A DNA stretch of 64,000 nt from Henckelia pumila (GCF_033568475.1 NC_133121.1:26705374-26769373), one strand, 5' to 3'; shown: positions 1-10,645, counted from the stretch's first letter. A program made the numbers and translations. The notes: a model not told the origin generated them from the sequence alone.

Positions 1-828
1 GAAAATGTTTACAAACAAGCACATCATGATTATTGTGTGTGGCACTTGTCACAAAATATAAAAACTAGGAGTAAAAGAAAAGTGCTAAAAAGTGCTACAG
101 AATTGTTCATGCGTATAGCATATGCATATAAACATAGTGAATTTGATTCGTTGTATAGTGATATGAGAAACAGGTACCCACAAGTTGCAAAATATTTGGA
201 AGAGCACACTTCTCCAGAAAAGTGGTCTAGATCTCATTGCCCAAGAACACGATACAACATAATGACAACCAACGAAGTGGAGTCAATAAATTCTAGATTG
301 CACGCTGAAAGGGATCTTCCTTGTATCATTGTTAGATGCACTTCAAAAATTGACTTCATGTTGGTTTAGCCGATATCGTAATGCCGCTACTGCATCTACA
401 ACTGTAGTAACTCCTGCTGTTGAGTCAATTCTGCGTGAAAGGTTCAATGCTTCTCAGAAAAATCATGTCTATGAGTTGAACAGCTTGCCGTATCATGTTT
501 ATGCCCAAGATGACTATGAAACTGTTGATTTTCTAGCAATTCATGTAGTTGTAGAATTTATGATGTAGATAGAATTCCATGTTCTCATGACATAGCAACT
601 AGTAGTGCAGAAAATTTGTGAATTTATGACTTATGCTCGGAGCACTATACTACTCGTACAAGGGTTCTTGCTTACTCTGGTACTATATATCCTGTGCCTC
701 AATGTAGCGAATGGACGAAGACAACTGACCCATTGACACAAAATTTGCTGCCACCTAATGTGAAACGAAAGCATGGAAGGAGAAAAGTGAATAGAAATCC
801 ATCTATTAGTGAGTTTGGGAAATGCTGA
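1..828 (+). pseudogene. MULE (Mutator-like) transposase, 3' part, broken
   Basis: This is the C-terminal half of a plant Mutator-like transposase, entering from the left window edge. An open frame from base 1 to 369 shows the conserved tail of the catalytic region: an HHDYC..WHLSQN block, an AYAYKHSEFD helix, KWSRSHCPRTRYNIMTTN and VESINS. A frame change near 330-345 continues with the family's WFSRYR block. A second change near 545-555 opens the SWIM zinc-finger half, CRIYDVDRIPCSHDIA (C-x-C-xn-C-x-H type). The relic then keeps an LCSEHYTT block and an LLPPNVKRKHGRRK basic tail before a stop at 826-828. An extra in-frame stop follows SSAENL (about 619). The DDE catalytic residues would lie upstream, outside the window. 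Two frameshifts and an internal stop make this a dead copy. Assignment to MULE is strong; the subfamily is unknown. Confidence 0.88.
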
Positions 829-1007
829 GATTGACTGCTAGTTTGAAATTTTGTGGTAACCTGTTATATGTTAGGTTAATTTTGGTTTTCAACGTACATT
901 TCAATTATTTTTACATGTGTAGTGCATCAATGATGTTATTTGACGATTGAATTTCAGAATTTTGACTTTCATTATTATTTGAAGAGATAGTTTATGGTTG
1001 ATTTTCA
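829..1007. other. AT-rich spacer
   Basis: AT-rich sequence between the MULE transposase relic and the minisatellite. I see no coding potential or recognisable signal. It may be the 3' untranslated or subterminal part of the MULE. Confidence 0.4.
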
Positions 1008-1361
1008 TGTTCATGGCAACTTTTTTCATGTTCATGGCTACTGATGCAAAGTAATTGATAACCATTTTCATGTTCATGGAAACTGCTTCCATGTTCATGG
1101 CTACTGATGCAATGTAATTGACAACAATTTTCATGTTCATGGCAACCACTTCCATGTTCATGGCTACTGATGCAAAATAATTGACAATCATTTTTCATGT
1201 TCATGGAAACTGTTTCCATGTTCATGGCTACTGATGCAAAGTAATTGACAATCATTTTCATGTTCATGGCAACTGATGCAAAGTAATTGACAACCATTTT
1301 CATGTTCATGGCAACTGCTTCCATGTTCATGGCTACTGATGCAAAGTAATTGACAATCATT
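1008..1361. repeat. 63-bp minisatellite with internal ATGTTCATGG motif
   Basis: About five and a half tandem copies of a 63-bp unit, with one shortened copy around 1233-1270. Each unit is made of a GATGCAAAGTAATTGAC block followed by two spaced ATGTTCATGG motifs. Because 63 is a multiple of three, the minus strand reads as a repetitive open frame (units such as NYFASVAMNM). That frame follows from the repeat and is not evidence of a gene. The array lies directly beyond the MULE transposase relic, so it may be a subterminal repeat of that element. Confidence 0.85.
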
Positions 1362-1365
1362 TGAA

Positions 1366-2690
1366 AAGGTTGATTATATAAAAATTGTGATCACGAGTTA
1401 AATATAAGTAGTAAAATGAGGCTGAAAATACCGAAAAGTTTTTTGGCGACTGAGTCTCGCGTATTTGGCAACCGATATATCACTCACAGCAACTGAATTT
1501 ATATCGATGTCGATCGCTTATATATCGAGGCTAATTTTTACAATCGACGTGTATTTTCATCGATTTTATAACTATATCATGTTTTACTTAATATAAAAAT
1601 ATAGCACATCATCATATCTATATATTATATTGTGATTGAAGAAATTATTTTATACTTCACGTATAATGAAGTAAATAAAACTGTAGCATATCACATGGTG
1701 TGTGATACTTTTCCTTGTTACGTAAAGTTTAAACGATTGAATTTCAATTTTATATTTGCATGATTATTTGAATTCAAACTTAAATTTTCATGATTATTTT
1801 AAATGACTAATTATATAAAAACCACGATTTGTTAAATAAAAAAAAGTAAAACGATACTGAAAATTGTAAATTTAGTTGGCAACAGAGGCTCACATATTGG
1901 GCAACCGATATACCATTCACAGCAACCGAATATATGTGAGCGGCAACCGCTTATATCAAGGCTAATTTTCACAATCGGCGTGTATTTTCATCAATTTTAT
2001 CACTTATATCATATTAAAGTTATAACACATCATTAAAATATATTTTTATATATTGTGATTAAAGAAATCATGTTATACTATTTGAAAATCATGCAACCCT
2101 TTATTGGAGAAAATAAAACTATAACATGTTATATGATAATTAGTTGTTAATTAACATTTTAACAATTTAATTTCAATTTTACATTTGTATGATTATTTCA
2201 AAGGCTTGATTATATAAAAATCACGATCAAGTGTTTTTTTTTAAAAAAAAGAGTATAACGAGGCAGAAAATTGAAAAGTTAGTTGGCGACCGAGCCTCAT
2301 ATATTGGACAACTGATATACCATTCACATCAACTGAATTTTATAAACTGCAACCGCTTATATATCGCGGCTAATTTTCACAAAGGGCGTGTATTTTCATC
2401 AATTTTATCACTTATATCATGTTAAATTTATAACACATCATCAAAATATATCTTTATATATTGTGATTATCATCTTATACTATTTGAAAATCATGCAACC
2501 TCTTATTGAAGAAAATAAAACTATAACATGTTATACGATGCGTGATAATTTTCGTTGTTACCAACCTTTTAACAATTGAAACTCAATTTTAAATTTGCAT
2601 GATTATCTGGTTTACTAATTATATAAAAGCCACAAAAAATTGCTTGAAAAGAAAATTAAAACGAGGCTGAAAATTGGAAAGTTGGTTGGC
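1366..2690. repeat. Tandem array of about 400-440 bp diverged units
   Basis: Three diverged tandem copies start at about 1366, 1803 and 2206, and a fourth, truncated copy starts at about 2612. Each begins with an ATTATATAAAA block, then carries TTGGCGACNGAG, a GGCAACCGATATACCA-like block, CAGCAACTGAATTTA and a TATCACTTATATCATGTTAAA-like tail. The last copy is cut off after TTGGCG, exactly where the Sirevirus-like LTR begins. Copies differ at many positions and by small indels, so the array is old. It may be a local satellite or the repetitive end of the neighbouring MULE. Confidence 0.75.
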
Positions 2691-2928
2691 GTTATGTTAC
2701 GCCTTAAACGCATACAAATTTTGTGTGTGAGATTAATGTTTTTAATGCATTAACATATCTCAAAAATTATGTTTTGATGATTACAAAACTAGGTTAATTA
2801 TTAATAATGTTTTCAAGTAAGAAATTTGAAGAGATTAGAAACTAAAAAATAGATTGCAAGTGCAAAAGATTGAAGAAAATATTGTACATACTTTGGATAC
2901 AATTTTGGAACCAAGTTCGGAAGTACCC

Positions 2929-3320
2929 GATCGGAAGCTCCGATTAACGTTCAGAAGGACCGATGAATACTTCAATTTTTAGAATTTCGGAAGCAAGTTT
3001 GGAACCAGCGCAGACCAGTTCGGAAGCTCCGATTGCAGATCGAAAGCTCCGATCTATTTCAGCATTTGTATTCTTCGAAAGCACTTCAAAAGATGAGAAT
3101 ACACTAGTTAGGAAGCTCAGTTCCCAGATTGGAGGTTCCGATCTCCGATGGTGAAGACAGGATCTTGTTCAAGATACTTTTGCCCGACAATGTATTAAAT
3201 TCCGCCGATCGGAAGCTACGACTTACTGATAAGAAGTTTCGATCTCCACTCAGCTTCGGAAGTTTGAATTTGAATTTGATGATGATCGGAAGCTCCGAAG
3301 CATGGATCAGAAGCTCCGAT
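2929..3320 (+). promoter_or_regulatory. Cluster of near-palindromic GATCGGAAGCTCCGAT motifs
   Basis: Eight or more copies of a 16-bp motif with 6-bp inverted arms (ATCGGA / TCCGAT around a 3-base spacer) lie upstream of the LTR TATA box. Well preserved copies begin at 2929, 3019, 3039, 3284 and 3305. More degraded ones begin near 2950, 3127, 3207 and 3229. Sireviruses are known to carry clusters of short palindromes in the LTR U3, so this is probably the equivalent enhancer-like array of this family. Confidence 0.7.
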
Positions 3321-3337
3321 ATCACCCGTTTTAGCAT

Positions 3338-3347
3338 TATAAATAGA
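3338..3347 (+). promoter_or_regulatory. TATA box of the Sirevirus-like LTR
   Basis: TATAAATAGA sits just downstream of the palindrome cluster and about 120 bp before the Ty3 insertion point. This is the expected position for the U3/R promoter core. Confidence 0.65.
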
Positions 3348-3463
3348 GCACTTCCGAGGCCATTTGAAGACACAACTCATCCAACAATTCTATCATCCAT
3401 TCAAGCATATTTTGAGAGATCCTTTAAGCTTTCTAAGAATATTTCGAGTCCCTCAAATATATT

Positions 3464-5528
3464 TGTGATGACCCGGTTCTTAATCTCTCAATAAAATTAT
3501 TAACTCAATGTTCATGAATTAAAGCTAAAGAAATCAAGCTAAATTTTTTTTTATTAAATGACCTGCGCGCACGCGGGGTCACCCCTCGCGCATGCGCAAC
3601 TCAATGAGGCAGAACCCCATGGCTCGGCCTACGCGCGCGCAAGCAAGGGCTCGCTCGTGCGCAGGCCAAATGGCCAGAAATCTGCTGCACACACAGCTGC
3701 TATCAAATGATGTTCTTGCTTCATTATATCAGCTCAACTAAAGGCAAGAAGCATCATACAAGTTCCAAGATTCATTAACCAAGGTGAGTGAAGCTATTCA
3801 CAAGATCATATCCACATCTCAAGGTAAGAGTAACACAACTAATTCAAGTATAATTACAAGATCAAGTAGCAACACTCTAGACTAAAGTTCAAGTCTAAGT
3901 TCTACACAAGCCTAGTCCTTGAAACTAACATAATAAGACAGCAACTTCAAATCTACACCGGATCATCACGCTAATCTCTCAAGTCTCGATTCGTCAAGCC
4001 CGTCTTTGCCCTCATCCTGAATCACCTGTTGCCATGCACACATACAAACACGACAACAACCGGATAACTCCGATGAGAAACATATTTCCCAGTAAAAGCA
4101 ACTAACATGCAAATCATGTAATATATATCAAACTCATGATATAAAATAAAGACAATGCATGATTTAAAATAGGCTTTTTTCAAGACTTCTCTCTTTTCAT
4201 CGGTTGGGATCCCGAGAAGAAGATATCGTAACTGATCCACCGACACTCCCGATCGAGGTGGGGCTACTTACCTTACTTCTCTAGACTTTGAAGCCACTAT
4301 ATATGCAAATCAGACGCTAGGCTAACTCAACCACACAGGCCATACATATATAGTTCCTCAAATCGTCTAATCGAACGATTCCGTTCATTTCATAACCAAG
4401 GAATAGGTTTCACAAGATGAATGCAACATATAACATCAATATAGCATTCATTAACATCATAAACTCATTCAACAATTCATATAAGAGCACAGAAAACAAA
4501 CAAGCAAATACGTATGTGATTTAGGGAACTCGATACAAACCATCTCGAGTTTTAATCCCCTTCAAGTAGTAGTCCAATTTTACCTTTCAAATGTTATTCC
4601 AAGGTGATTCCAAGCTATCCAACTCTGAACAACACAACCACCAAACCTATATCAAAATCTGCATTCAAGTACCATACAACTCTATTATAAAATAGCTTCA
4701 AATCTTGCTTCAATATCTATCGGTTCGAAATCGGGATTCTAGAGTTGACGTCCCCTGTTTATGAACTGAAATCACAACATATTTACCAAGGAAACATCAG
4801 CTAAAAATTCATGCAAATGTAGGTCAATACGAACAAGCAAAACAACCTCAATTCACAAGTTCGGCGGCGTAACGGCTAAATTCGGCAACCCGAAACTCAA
4901 CTATCTCAAAGCTCACAAACATATATAACATATATCAGCTATATATCACTAAAACCCAGCATATAAAATGCTAAATATTTTGAATTAATTGCTGGAAATT
5001 CATAACAAACTGATACAACATCCGTTCTCTGAACCATCTTCGATATAACAATGCATAAAAACTCAACAACATCAATTCATAAAAAAATCTGATGAATTCC
5101 CCATATATCAATTTCGAAATCATATAAATCAAGAGAATACTTACATCAATTGATAGCCCTTCTCCTGAGGATTCCAAAACACTTTTCGGAATCGAAATCG
5201 GATAATCGGAACTCAAAATATAGCAATTGGAAGATGAAGAAGAAGCTGGGGGTTCCTTTCTTTGCACTCTCGGTTCCTTCTCTGATTTTTGTGATGGAAA
5301 ATAGTAGCATACACGTTTAAACTCATATGCAAGACAAGTGTCCAAGTACAATCTTAAAATTGCATTTTGGCCCCTCAAATCTTCAATAATTGCAATTTAA
5401 TCCTCAGTCTCTCATTTCATTCAATTTCAATCCTAAATAATTTAAGAATATTAGAATTTAAATCAAAACTCCAAATATTCCCAAATTACATATTCTCGGA
5501 TTAAAATTAAATAATTTCGGGCGTTACA
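3464..5528 (-). repeat. Gypsy-1 3' LTR
   Basis: A 2,065-bp LTR. Read on the minus strand it starts TGTAACGCCCG and ends GGGTCATCACA. A CG-dense block at about 3563-3670 contains alternating GCGCGC tracts. The segments around 4020-4100 and 4190-4260 are shared with the otherwise different LTR of Gypsy-4. Confidence 0.93.
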
Positions 5529-5541
5529 ATTCTCCTCCGCT
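5529..5541 (-). other. Polypurine tract of Gypsy-1
   Basis: The minus strand reads GCGGAGGAGAAT directly before the 3' LTR, the usual plus-strand primer position of an LTR retrotransposon. Confidence 0.75.
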
Positions 5542-5625
5542 AAGACACGATTTCGTACTCGAAATCTCAAGTACTATCAGCACATAATAAAACCGATAAC
5601 AGAAAGACTGAAGAAGAGACTCACA

Positions 5626-6132
5626 TCATTGAAACATCTCTGGAAATCGTTGTCTCATGCCTGATTCCGTTTCCCAGGTTGCTTCTTCAATACCATGACG
5701 ACTCCACTGAACCTTTACAAGCGGAATAGTCTTCGTTCGAAGTTGCTTCTCCTTACGATCAAGAATCTGAATTGGCTTTTCAAAATAAATCAAGGTTTCG
5801 TCGAGTTCAGCTTCATTAGATTGAAGCACATGAGATTCATCAGCAAGATATTTTCGAAGCATCGATACATGAAAGACATCATGTATTCCAGATAAAGACG
5901 GAGGAAGAGCTAATCGATAGACAAGATTGCCTATTTTCTCAAGGATTTCATATGGACCAATATAACGTGGAGACAACTTCCCTCGCTTGCCAAATCGTAC
6001 AGTGCCTCTGAACGGAGAAATCTTCAGAAACACCCTATCCCCCTGTTCAAAAGACAAAGGTCGACATCGAATATTGGCATACTTAGCTTGTCTGTCCTGA
6101 GCTGTCTTCATCCTTTTCTGAATATTCTTCAC
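5626..6132 (-). pseudogene. Gypsy-1 integrase C-terminus with chromodomain-like tail
   Basis: This 168-codon open stretch is the C-terminal part of the Gypsy-1 integrase. It holds the GDRVFLKISPFRG / RFGKRGKLSPRYIGPYEI block typical of Ty3 integrase C-termini, then LPPSLSGIHDVFHVSMLRKY. It finishes with a chromodomain-like segment (VKVQWSRHGIEEATWETE ... FPEMF). Chromodomains of this group direct integration toward heterochromatin marks. The stretch is in frame with the upstream integrase core and is separated from it by one nonsense codon (GAA to TAA by family comparison) at 6133-6135. It is a pseudogene piece, because no continuous pol frame survives. Confidence 0.85.
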
Positions 6133-6135
6133 CTT

Positions 6136-6612
6136 TTATGTCATATCTTGAATCATATCAGGCCCAACGTCAGGTACCTCTGAAATATCATCCCAGTAAA
6201 GAGGAGATCGACACCTTTTACCGTATAAAGCTTCAAACGGAGCCATTTCAATACTCGATTGATAGCTATTGTTGTACGAGAATTCACAAAGTGCCAGTGA
6301 ATCTTGCCAACTAGTGCCAAAATCAAGCACTACAGCTCTCAACATATCCTCCAAGGTCTGAATGGTACGCTCAGACTGTCCGTCTGTCTGTGGATGATAG
6401 GCTGTGCTCAAGTGTAGCTGAGTACCTAAAGCACTCTGTAAGCTATGCCAGAAGTGAGATGTAAATCGAGGATCACGATCTGATACAATAGATTTCGGCA
6501 CTCCATGCAATCTGACAAATTCTCGGACATAAATCTCTGCCATCTGGTCATGTCTATATGTCATTCGATAAGGAATAAAACACGCTGATTTCGTCAATAT
6601 ATCAATAATCAC
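6136..6612 (-). pseudogene. Gypsy-1 integrase catalytic core
   Basis: This stretch carries the second and third residues of the DDE triad: D in SDRDPRF and E in TDGQSERTIQTLEDM, with the intervening STAYHPQ block. The first acidic residue belongs to the neighbouring upstream stretch, where the expected MDFV reads MNFV, so the triad is broken. A TGA replaces the usual tryptophan codon at the boundary with the upstream stretch (about 6613). The tail contains the conserved MAPFEALYGKRCRSPLYW segment. Confidence 0.87.
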
Positions 6613-7632
6613 TCAGATAGCATCGCAATCTCTAGCAGATCGAGGTAACTTTGTCACGAAGTTCATGGAAATATGATCCCATTTCCATTCAGGGACTGAT
6701 AAACTATGCAACAAACCAGGCGGTTTCTTTCTTTCAGCCTTCACCTGTTGACAATTAAGACATCGAGAAACAAAATCAGTGATATCTGACTTCATTTGTT
6801 TCCACCAGTATTGCGTCTTTAGATCATTGTACATCTTCCTGCCACCAGGATGAATGCTATAACGACTACAATGCGCCTCTTTCAAGATTTGTTGTCGCAC
6901 ATCAGAAATATCAGGCACTACAAGGCGATTGTTTACATATAAAAGCTCATCTCGAACCTGATATTCGGATACATTCCTTGATCGGACTTTATCAATCAAA
7001 TTCTGCACATACTGATCAAGTTTCTGTGCATCTTTAATTCGCAACAATAACGCTGGTTCAACTTGAATTTGATAAAGTCGAAGAGGCTGACAATTCGTGT
7101 CAAATACTAATCCAGAAAGACAACATTCTTCAATCAAATGGGATACACCAATCGTCGATAAAGATAGATAACATACCTTTTGACTCAGTGCATCAGCAGC
7201 TACATTGGATTTTCTCGGATAGTATTTAATCTCACAATCAAAATCTTTAAGAAAATCAAGCCATCTGCGTTGTCTCATATTCAATTCTAACTGTAAAAAC
7301 AAATATTTCAGACTCTTATGATCAGAATAAATCTCAAATTGTTCCCCATACAGATAGTGTCGCCAAATCTTCAAAGCAAATACAATGGCGGCCAATTCAA
7401 GATCATGAATCGGGTATCTGGTCTCATGAGGCTTCAACTGTCTCGAGGCATAAGCAATCACATGCCCTCGCTGCATCAATGCACATCCCAAACCTCGATG
7501 AGATGCATCACAATACACAGTGAAACCACCAATACCTAAAGGAATCTTCAAGACTGGTTCACTGGTCAATCGTTTCTTCAACTCAAGAAAACTGGATTCA
7601 CAAGCATCAGACCAGATAAATGGAGCATTCTT
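6613..7632 (-). pseudogene. Gypsy-1 RNase H and integrase zinc-binding region
   Basis: An open stretch of 322 codons plus a short flank. The start holds the RT-connection/RNase H part: [39 protein letters not shown] and the family-typical [10 protein letters not shown]. The second half is the integrase N-terminus, with an HHCC zinc site (histidines in [12 protein letters not shown], cysteines in CLNCQ), then [16 protein letters not shown]. The first integrase aspartate position reads asparagine (SMNFV). In-frame stops bound both sides: TAG after PITQLT (7633) and TGA after RDCDAI (6613). Confidence 0.87.
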
Positions 7633-8321
7633 CTAAGTTAACTGAGTAATTGGTTTCGCAATGCTAGAAAAATCTTTAATGAAACGGCGATAATACCCAG
7701 CCAAACCCATGAAACTACGTATCTCAGGAACTGATGTTGGTCTAGACCAGTTAATCACAGCCTCGAATTTGCTTGGATCAACAGATATACCATCTCCAGA
7801 TATAATATGTCCAAGAAAAACAACCTGTTTTAGCCAAAACTCACATTTCGACAGTTTAGCATACAGTTTCTCAGCTCTCAGAGTCTTTAACACAGTTCTC
7901 AAATGCTCTGAATTATCAATCAGATTCTTCGAGTATATCAGAATATAATCAATAAAAATTATAACGAAGTCATCAAGATATTTCTGAAAAACACGGTTCA
8001 TCAAAGCCATAAACACAGCTGGAGCATTCGTCAGACCAAACGGCATAACTATAAACTCATAGTTGCCATACCTGGTTCTGAAAGCAGTTTTCGGAATATC
8101 AGAATCTCTAACTCTCAGCTGATGATAGCCAGATCTCAAATCGATCTTGGAATAAATAGCAGAACACCCTGCAACTGATCAAACAAATCATTAATACGAG
8201 GCAAAGGGTATTTATTCTTTACCGTTGCCTTGTTCAGTTGCCGGTAGTTGATACAAAGTCTCATGGAACCGTCTTTCTTCCTGACAAATAATACTGGAGC
8301 ACCCCAAGGAGAAACACTGGG
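7633..8321 (-). pseudogene. Gypsy-1 reverse transcriptase
   Basis: RT fingers and palm of a Ty3 element. Residues matching [17 protein letters not shown] and [11 protein letters not shown] lie between 8321 and about 8180 in the gag frame. A single-base frameshift near 8170 moves the rest ([32 protein letters not shown]) into the next frame, open from 8139 to 7633. The catalytic box reads FIDYILIYS instead of FIDDILIYS, so one of the two essential aspartates is lost. A TGA (CGA in the family) at about 8322 separates it from protease. Confidence 0.88.
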
Positions 8322-9116
8322 TCAAATGTATCCCTTGTCCAGTAAATCTTCCAACTGTTCTTTCAATTCTTTCAATTCTACTGGTGCCATTCGATAAGGT
8401 GCTTTAGAAATCGGTACAGTACCTGGCATCAGTTCTATGCTAAAATCTATCTCATGATACGGAGGTAATCCCGGAATTTCATTAGGGAAAACGTCCGCAA
8501 ATTCACTAACCACTGGCAAATCAGCCAGGTTCGGGCTAGATTTCAGGACATCAACTGTATATACAATAAATCCCTCTGCTCCTTTCTGTAAAAGTTGAGT
8601 CATAGATAATACTGAAATCAGAGGAATCTTAGCTCGAGAACCCTTACCATAGAATTTCCATTCTTCAGCCATTTCAGGTCGAAACCTCACCACTTTCTGA
8701 AAACAGTCTACGGTAGCTCTGTACTTGGTTAACATATCAATCCTGATAATGCAGTCAAAATCAGACAAACCAATCACAATACAGTCTATCTCTATCCCAT
8801 TACCATCATACTGTAGCAAGCAATTTTTAATCATCTGCATGGATATAAGACCTCTCCCCAAAGGTGAAGAGACAGATACTACAACAGGTAATGATTCAAC
8901 ATGCAAAGCATGTAATAATGCAAATCGTTCAGAGATAAATGTATGGGATGCACCTGTATCTATCAATACGTATGCAGGATAACCACAAAGAGAACAGTTA
9001 CCTGCAATCACATCATCTGGTGTTCCCTGTGCCTGTTCCTCCGTTAGTGCAAAAACATGAGCCTGTTGTCTCGAGGGTTGAATACCGGTCTGGCTCCCTC
9101 CTGGCCTTGTCTGTTG
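8322..9116 (-). pseudogene. Gypsy-1 aspartic protease region
   Basis: This follows gag in the same reading frame, after a TAG at 9117-9119. The retropepsin active site is intact as YVLIDTGASHTFIS, with a flap/second-lobe pattern FDCIIRIDMLTKY. The C-terminal part contains the protease-RT linker common to this clade: VVSEFADVFPNEIPGLPP, IDFSIELMPGTVPISKAPYRM and LKELKEQLEDLLDKGYI. The single-frame arrangement implies one gag-pol polyprotein in the ancestor. Confidence 0.88.
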
Positions 9117-10211
9117 CTATGGATGTGATGGTTGAAAGGAATGAACAGAAGAGGCTTGCCTCTCAGGTTGAGCCACTGATCGTGATGACTCTGTACCTCG
9201 TGCTCTTCCAAAACCTCTCTGAGGACACACCCTTGCAAAATGTCCAGGCTGATGGCATATATGGAAACTCCCAGATACACCTCGGCACTGATCGGTCGGA
9301 TGACTTCCACCACAACTGCTACAATATACTCCTGACTTCAGTTTTGATCCACTAGAACTCGAAGAACTTCTCCCAGAATTTTTAAACTGTTTCCCTTGAG
9401 CTTGCAAATATCCTTTCTTACCACTGCTACTACCACCACTTTCAAATCGAGAAGATTGTTGTGGAACATGAACTGGAGGTTGTGACTGTCTCTGAGGCTG
9501 AGCGGCATACGAAGCTCCTCGCTGCTTTATTAAACCATCTTCCGCTCCTTTGGCACTGTTCAGAGCATCAGCAAAAGTATTCGATCGCCCTATGTTCACC
9601 ACAGTAAAGACATCTGGATTCAGCCCATTAATGAACTGATCAGTCATTGCCTCGTCATTATCAGCAACATATGGAGCAAAGCGTAGCAAGGTAGAAAATT
9701 TTTCAACGTATTCTTCAATGTTTAAATTTCCCTGTTTCAGATTGGCAAATTCAGCACCCTTGTCTTTGCGATAAGACACCGGAAAGAAGCGTTGGTAAAA
9801 CTCAGTTTTGAAGACGTTCCAGGTGAGTACAGTCCCTCTACGCTCCAAAGCTTTCTTGGTTGTGACCCACCAACTCTTTGCAAACTCATGCAACTGGTGC
9901 CCTATCAGTCTGGCTCTTCGTTCATCACCGTAATCAAGTGAATCAAATAACATCTCCATATCATCAAGCCAACCCTCACACTCAACCACATTCTCAGTAC
10001 CCTTCAGTGTTGGCGGCTTGTAGGATTGAAATCGTTTGAGCAATGTTTCCATCGGAGTGGCGGTCATATCTGTCATGTCTCTAGAGGTACTTCCTTGTTC
10101 ATTGCTAGGAATTTCTGTAGCTGGCGGCACTATCGGTGCTACAACTGTCTGTTCTGGCATAGGAGTAGGAACCGATGGTCTAAGAGGTTGTCGTCCTGGT
10201 CGTCGAGACAT
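9117..10211 (-). CDS. Gypsy-1 gag (capsid/nucleocapsid)
   Basis: An open frame of 364 codons starting at the ATG at 10211. The N-terminal third is low-complexity. The capsid domain follows: FKPP-like SYKPPTLKGT, VVECEGWLDDMEMLFDSLDY, LHEFAKSWWVTTKK and FKTEFYQRFFPVSYR, which is the retrotransposon gag fold of this clade. A serine/glycine-rich linker precedes a C-rich CSSCGGSHPTDQC segment and a CCHC zinc knuckle (CHQPGHFARVC, preceded by HI). The ATG lies about 430 bp inside the primer-binding site, a normal leader. It ends at a TAG that interrupts what was a continuous gag-pol frame. The capsid and nucleocapsid parts look intact, though the element as a whole is dead. Confidence 0.9.
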   Translation of the reverse strand: MSRRPGRQPLRPSVPTPMPEQTVVAPIVPPATEIPSNEQGSTSRDMTDMTATPMETLLKRFQSYKPPTLKGTENVVECEGWLDDMEMLFDSLDYGDERRARLIGHQLHEFAKSWWVTTKKALERRGTVLTWNVFKTEFYQRFFPVSYRKDKGAEFANLKQGNLNIEEYVEKFSTLLRFAPYVADNDEAMTDQFINGLNPDVFTVVNIGRSNTFADALNSAKGAEDGLIKQRGASYAAQPQRQSQPPVHVPQQSSRFESGGSSSGKKGYLQAQGKQFKNSGRSSSSSSGSKLKSGVYCSSCGGSHPTDQCRGVSGSFHICHQPGHFARVCPQRGFGRARGTESSRSVAQPERQASSVHSFQPSHP

Positions 10212-10628
10212 ATCTGATTATCAAAATGGTTAGGATACCATAATCATCAAATCTATCTCAGTCCTCCTCTGATCATCTTACCTCTGATCAAGACTCGGTT
10301 CTGATTCAATCTTAAATAAATAATCAAGGTACTCATACAAAACATGCTTCCAATCAATGCAGATAATCAGGTAGCATGTCACAAAACAACAGAGCACATG
10401 CCTCTAATCGTTTCAGATATTCCAGTAAGCATGTGTCTTTACTACTCGTAAAACATACTTTCAAATAAAATACAAAATCATGTAAGCAAATATTTGAAAG
10501 CAAAACATGCTAGAATTTACAACATGTAGTTCAATTATGTAAATAAATCATAGCATGATAAAATAAGTAAGCAAGGAAGAAAACTCGATCTACCCCACTC
10601 ACTATCTATCCTAGTCGAGAATTTTCTC

Positions 10629-10640
10629 GCTCTGATACCA
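10629..10640 (-). other. Primer-binding site of Gypsy-1 (tRNA-iMet type)
   Basis: The minus strand reads TGGTATCAGAGC five bases after the 5' LTR end. This is the standard plant initiator-methionine tRNA primer site. Confidence 0.9.
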
Positions 10641-10645
10641 CCTAT

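Noticed and set aside
901..1360. Two overlapping minus-strand open frames with repetitive NYFASVAMNM-like peptides
   Set aside because: They are translations of the 63-bp minisatellite, whose length is a multiple of three. No start context, domain or conservation supports a protein.
1008..1361. Possible CRISPR-like array
   Set aside because: Contiguous diverged repeats with no unique spacers, in plant DNA.
4971..5378. 135-codon minus-strand frame
   Set aside because: Inside the Gypsy-1 LTR. The homologous stretch near 14040-14400 in the other LTR does not keep it open.
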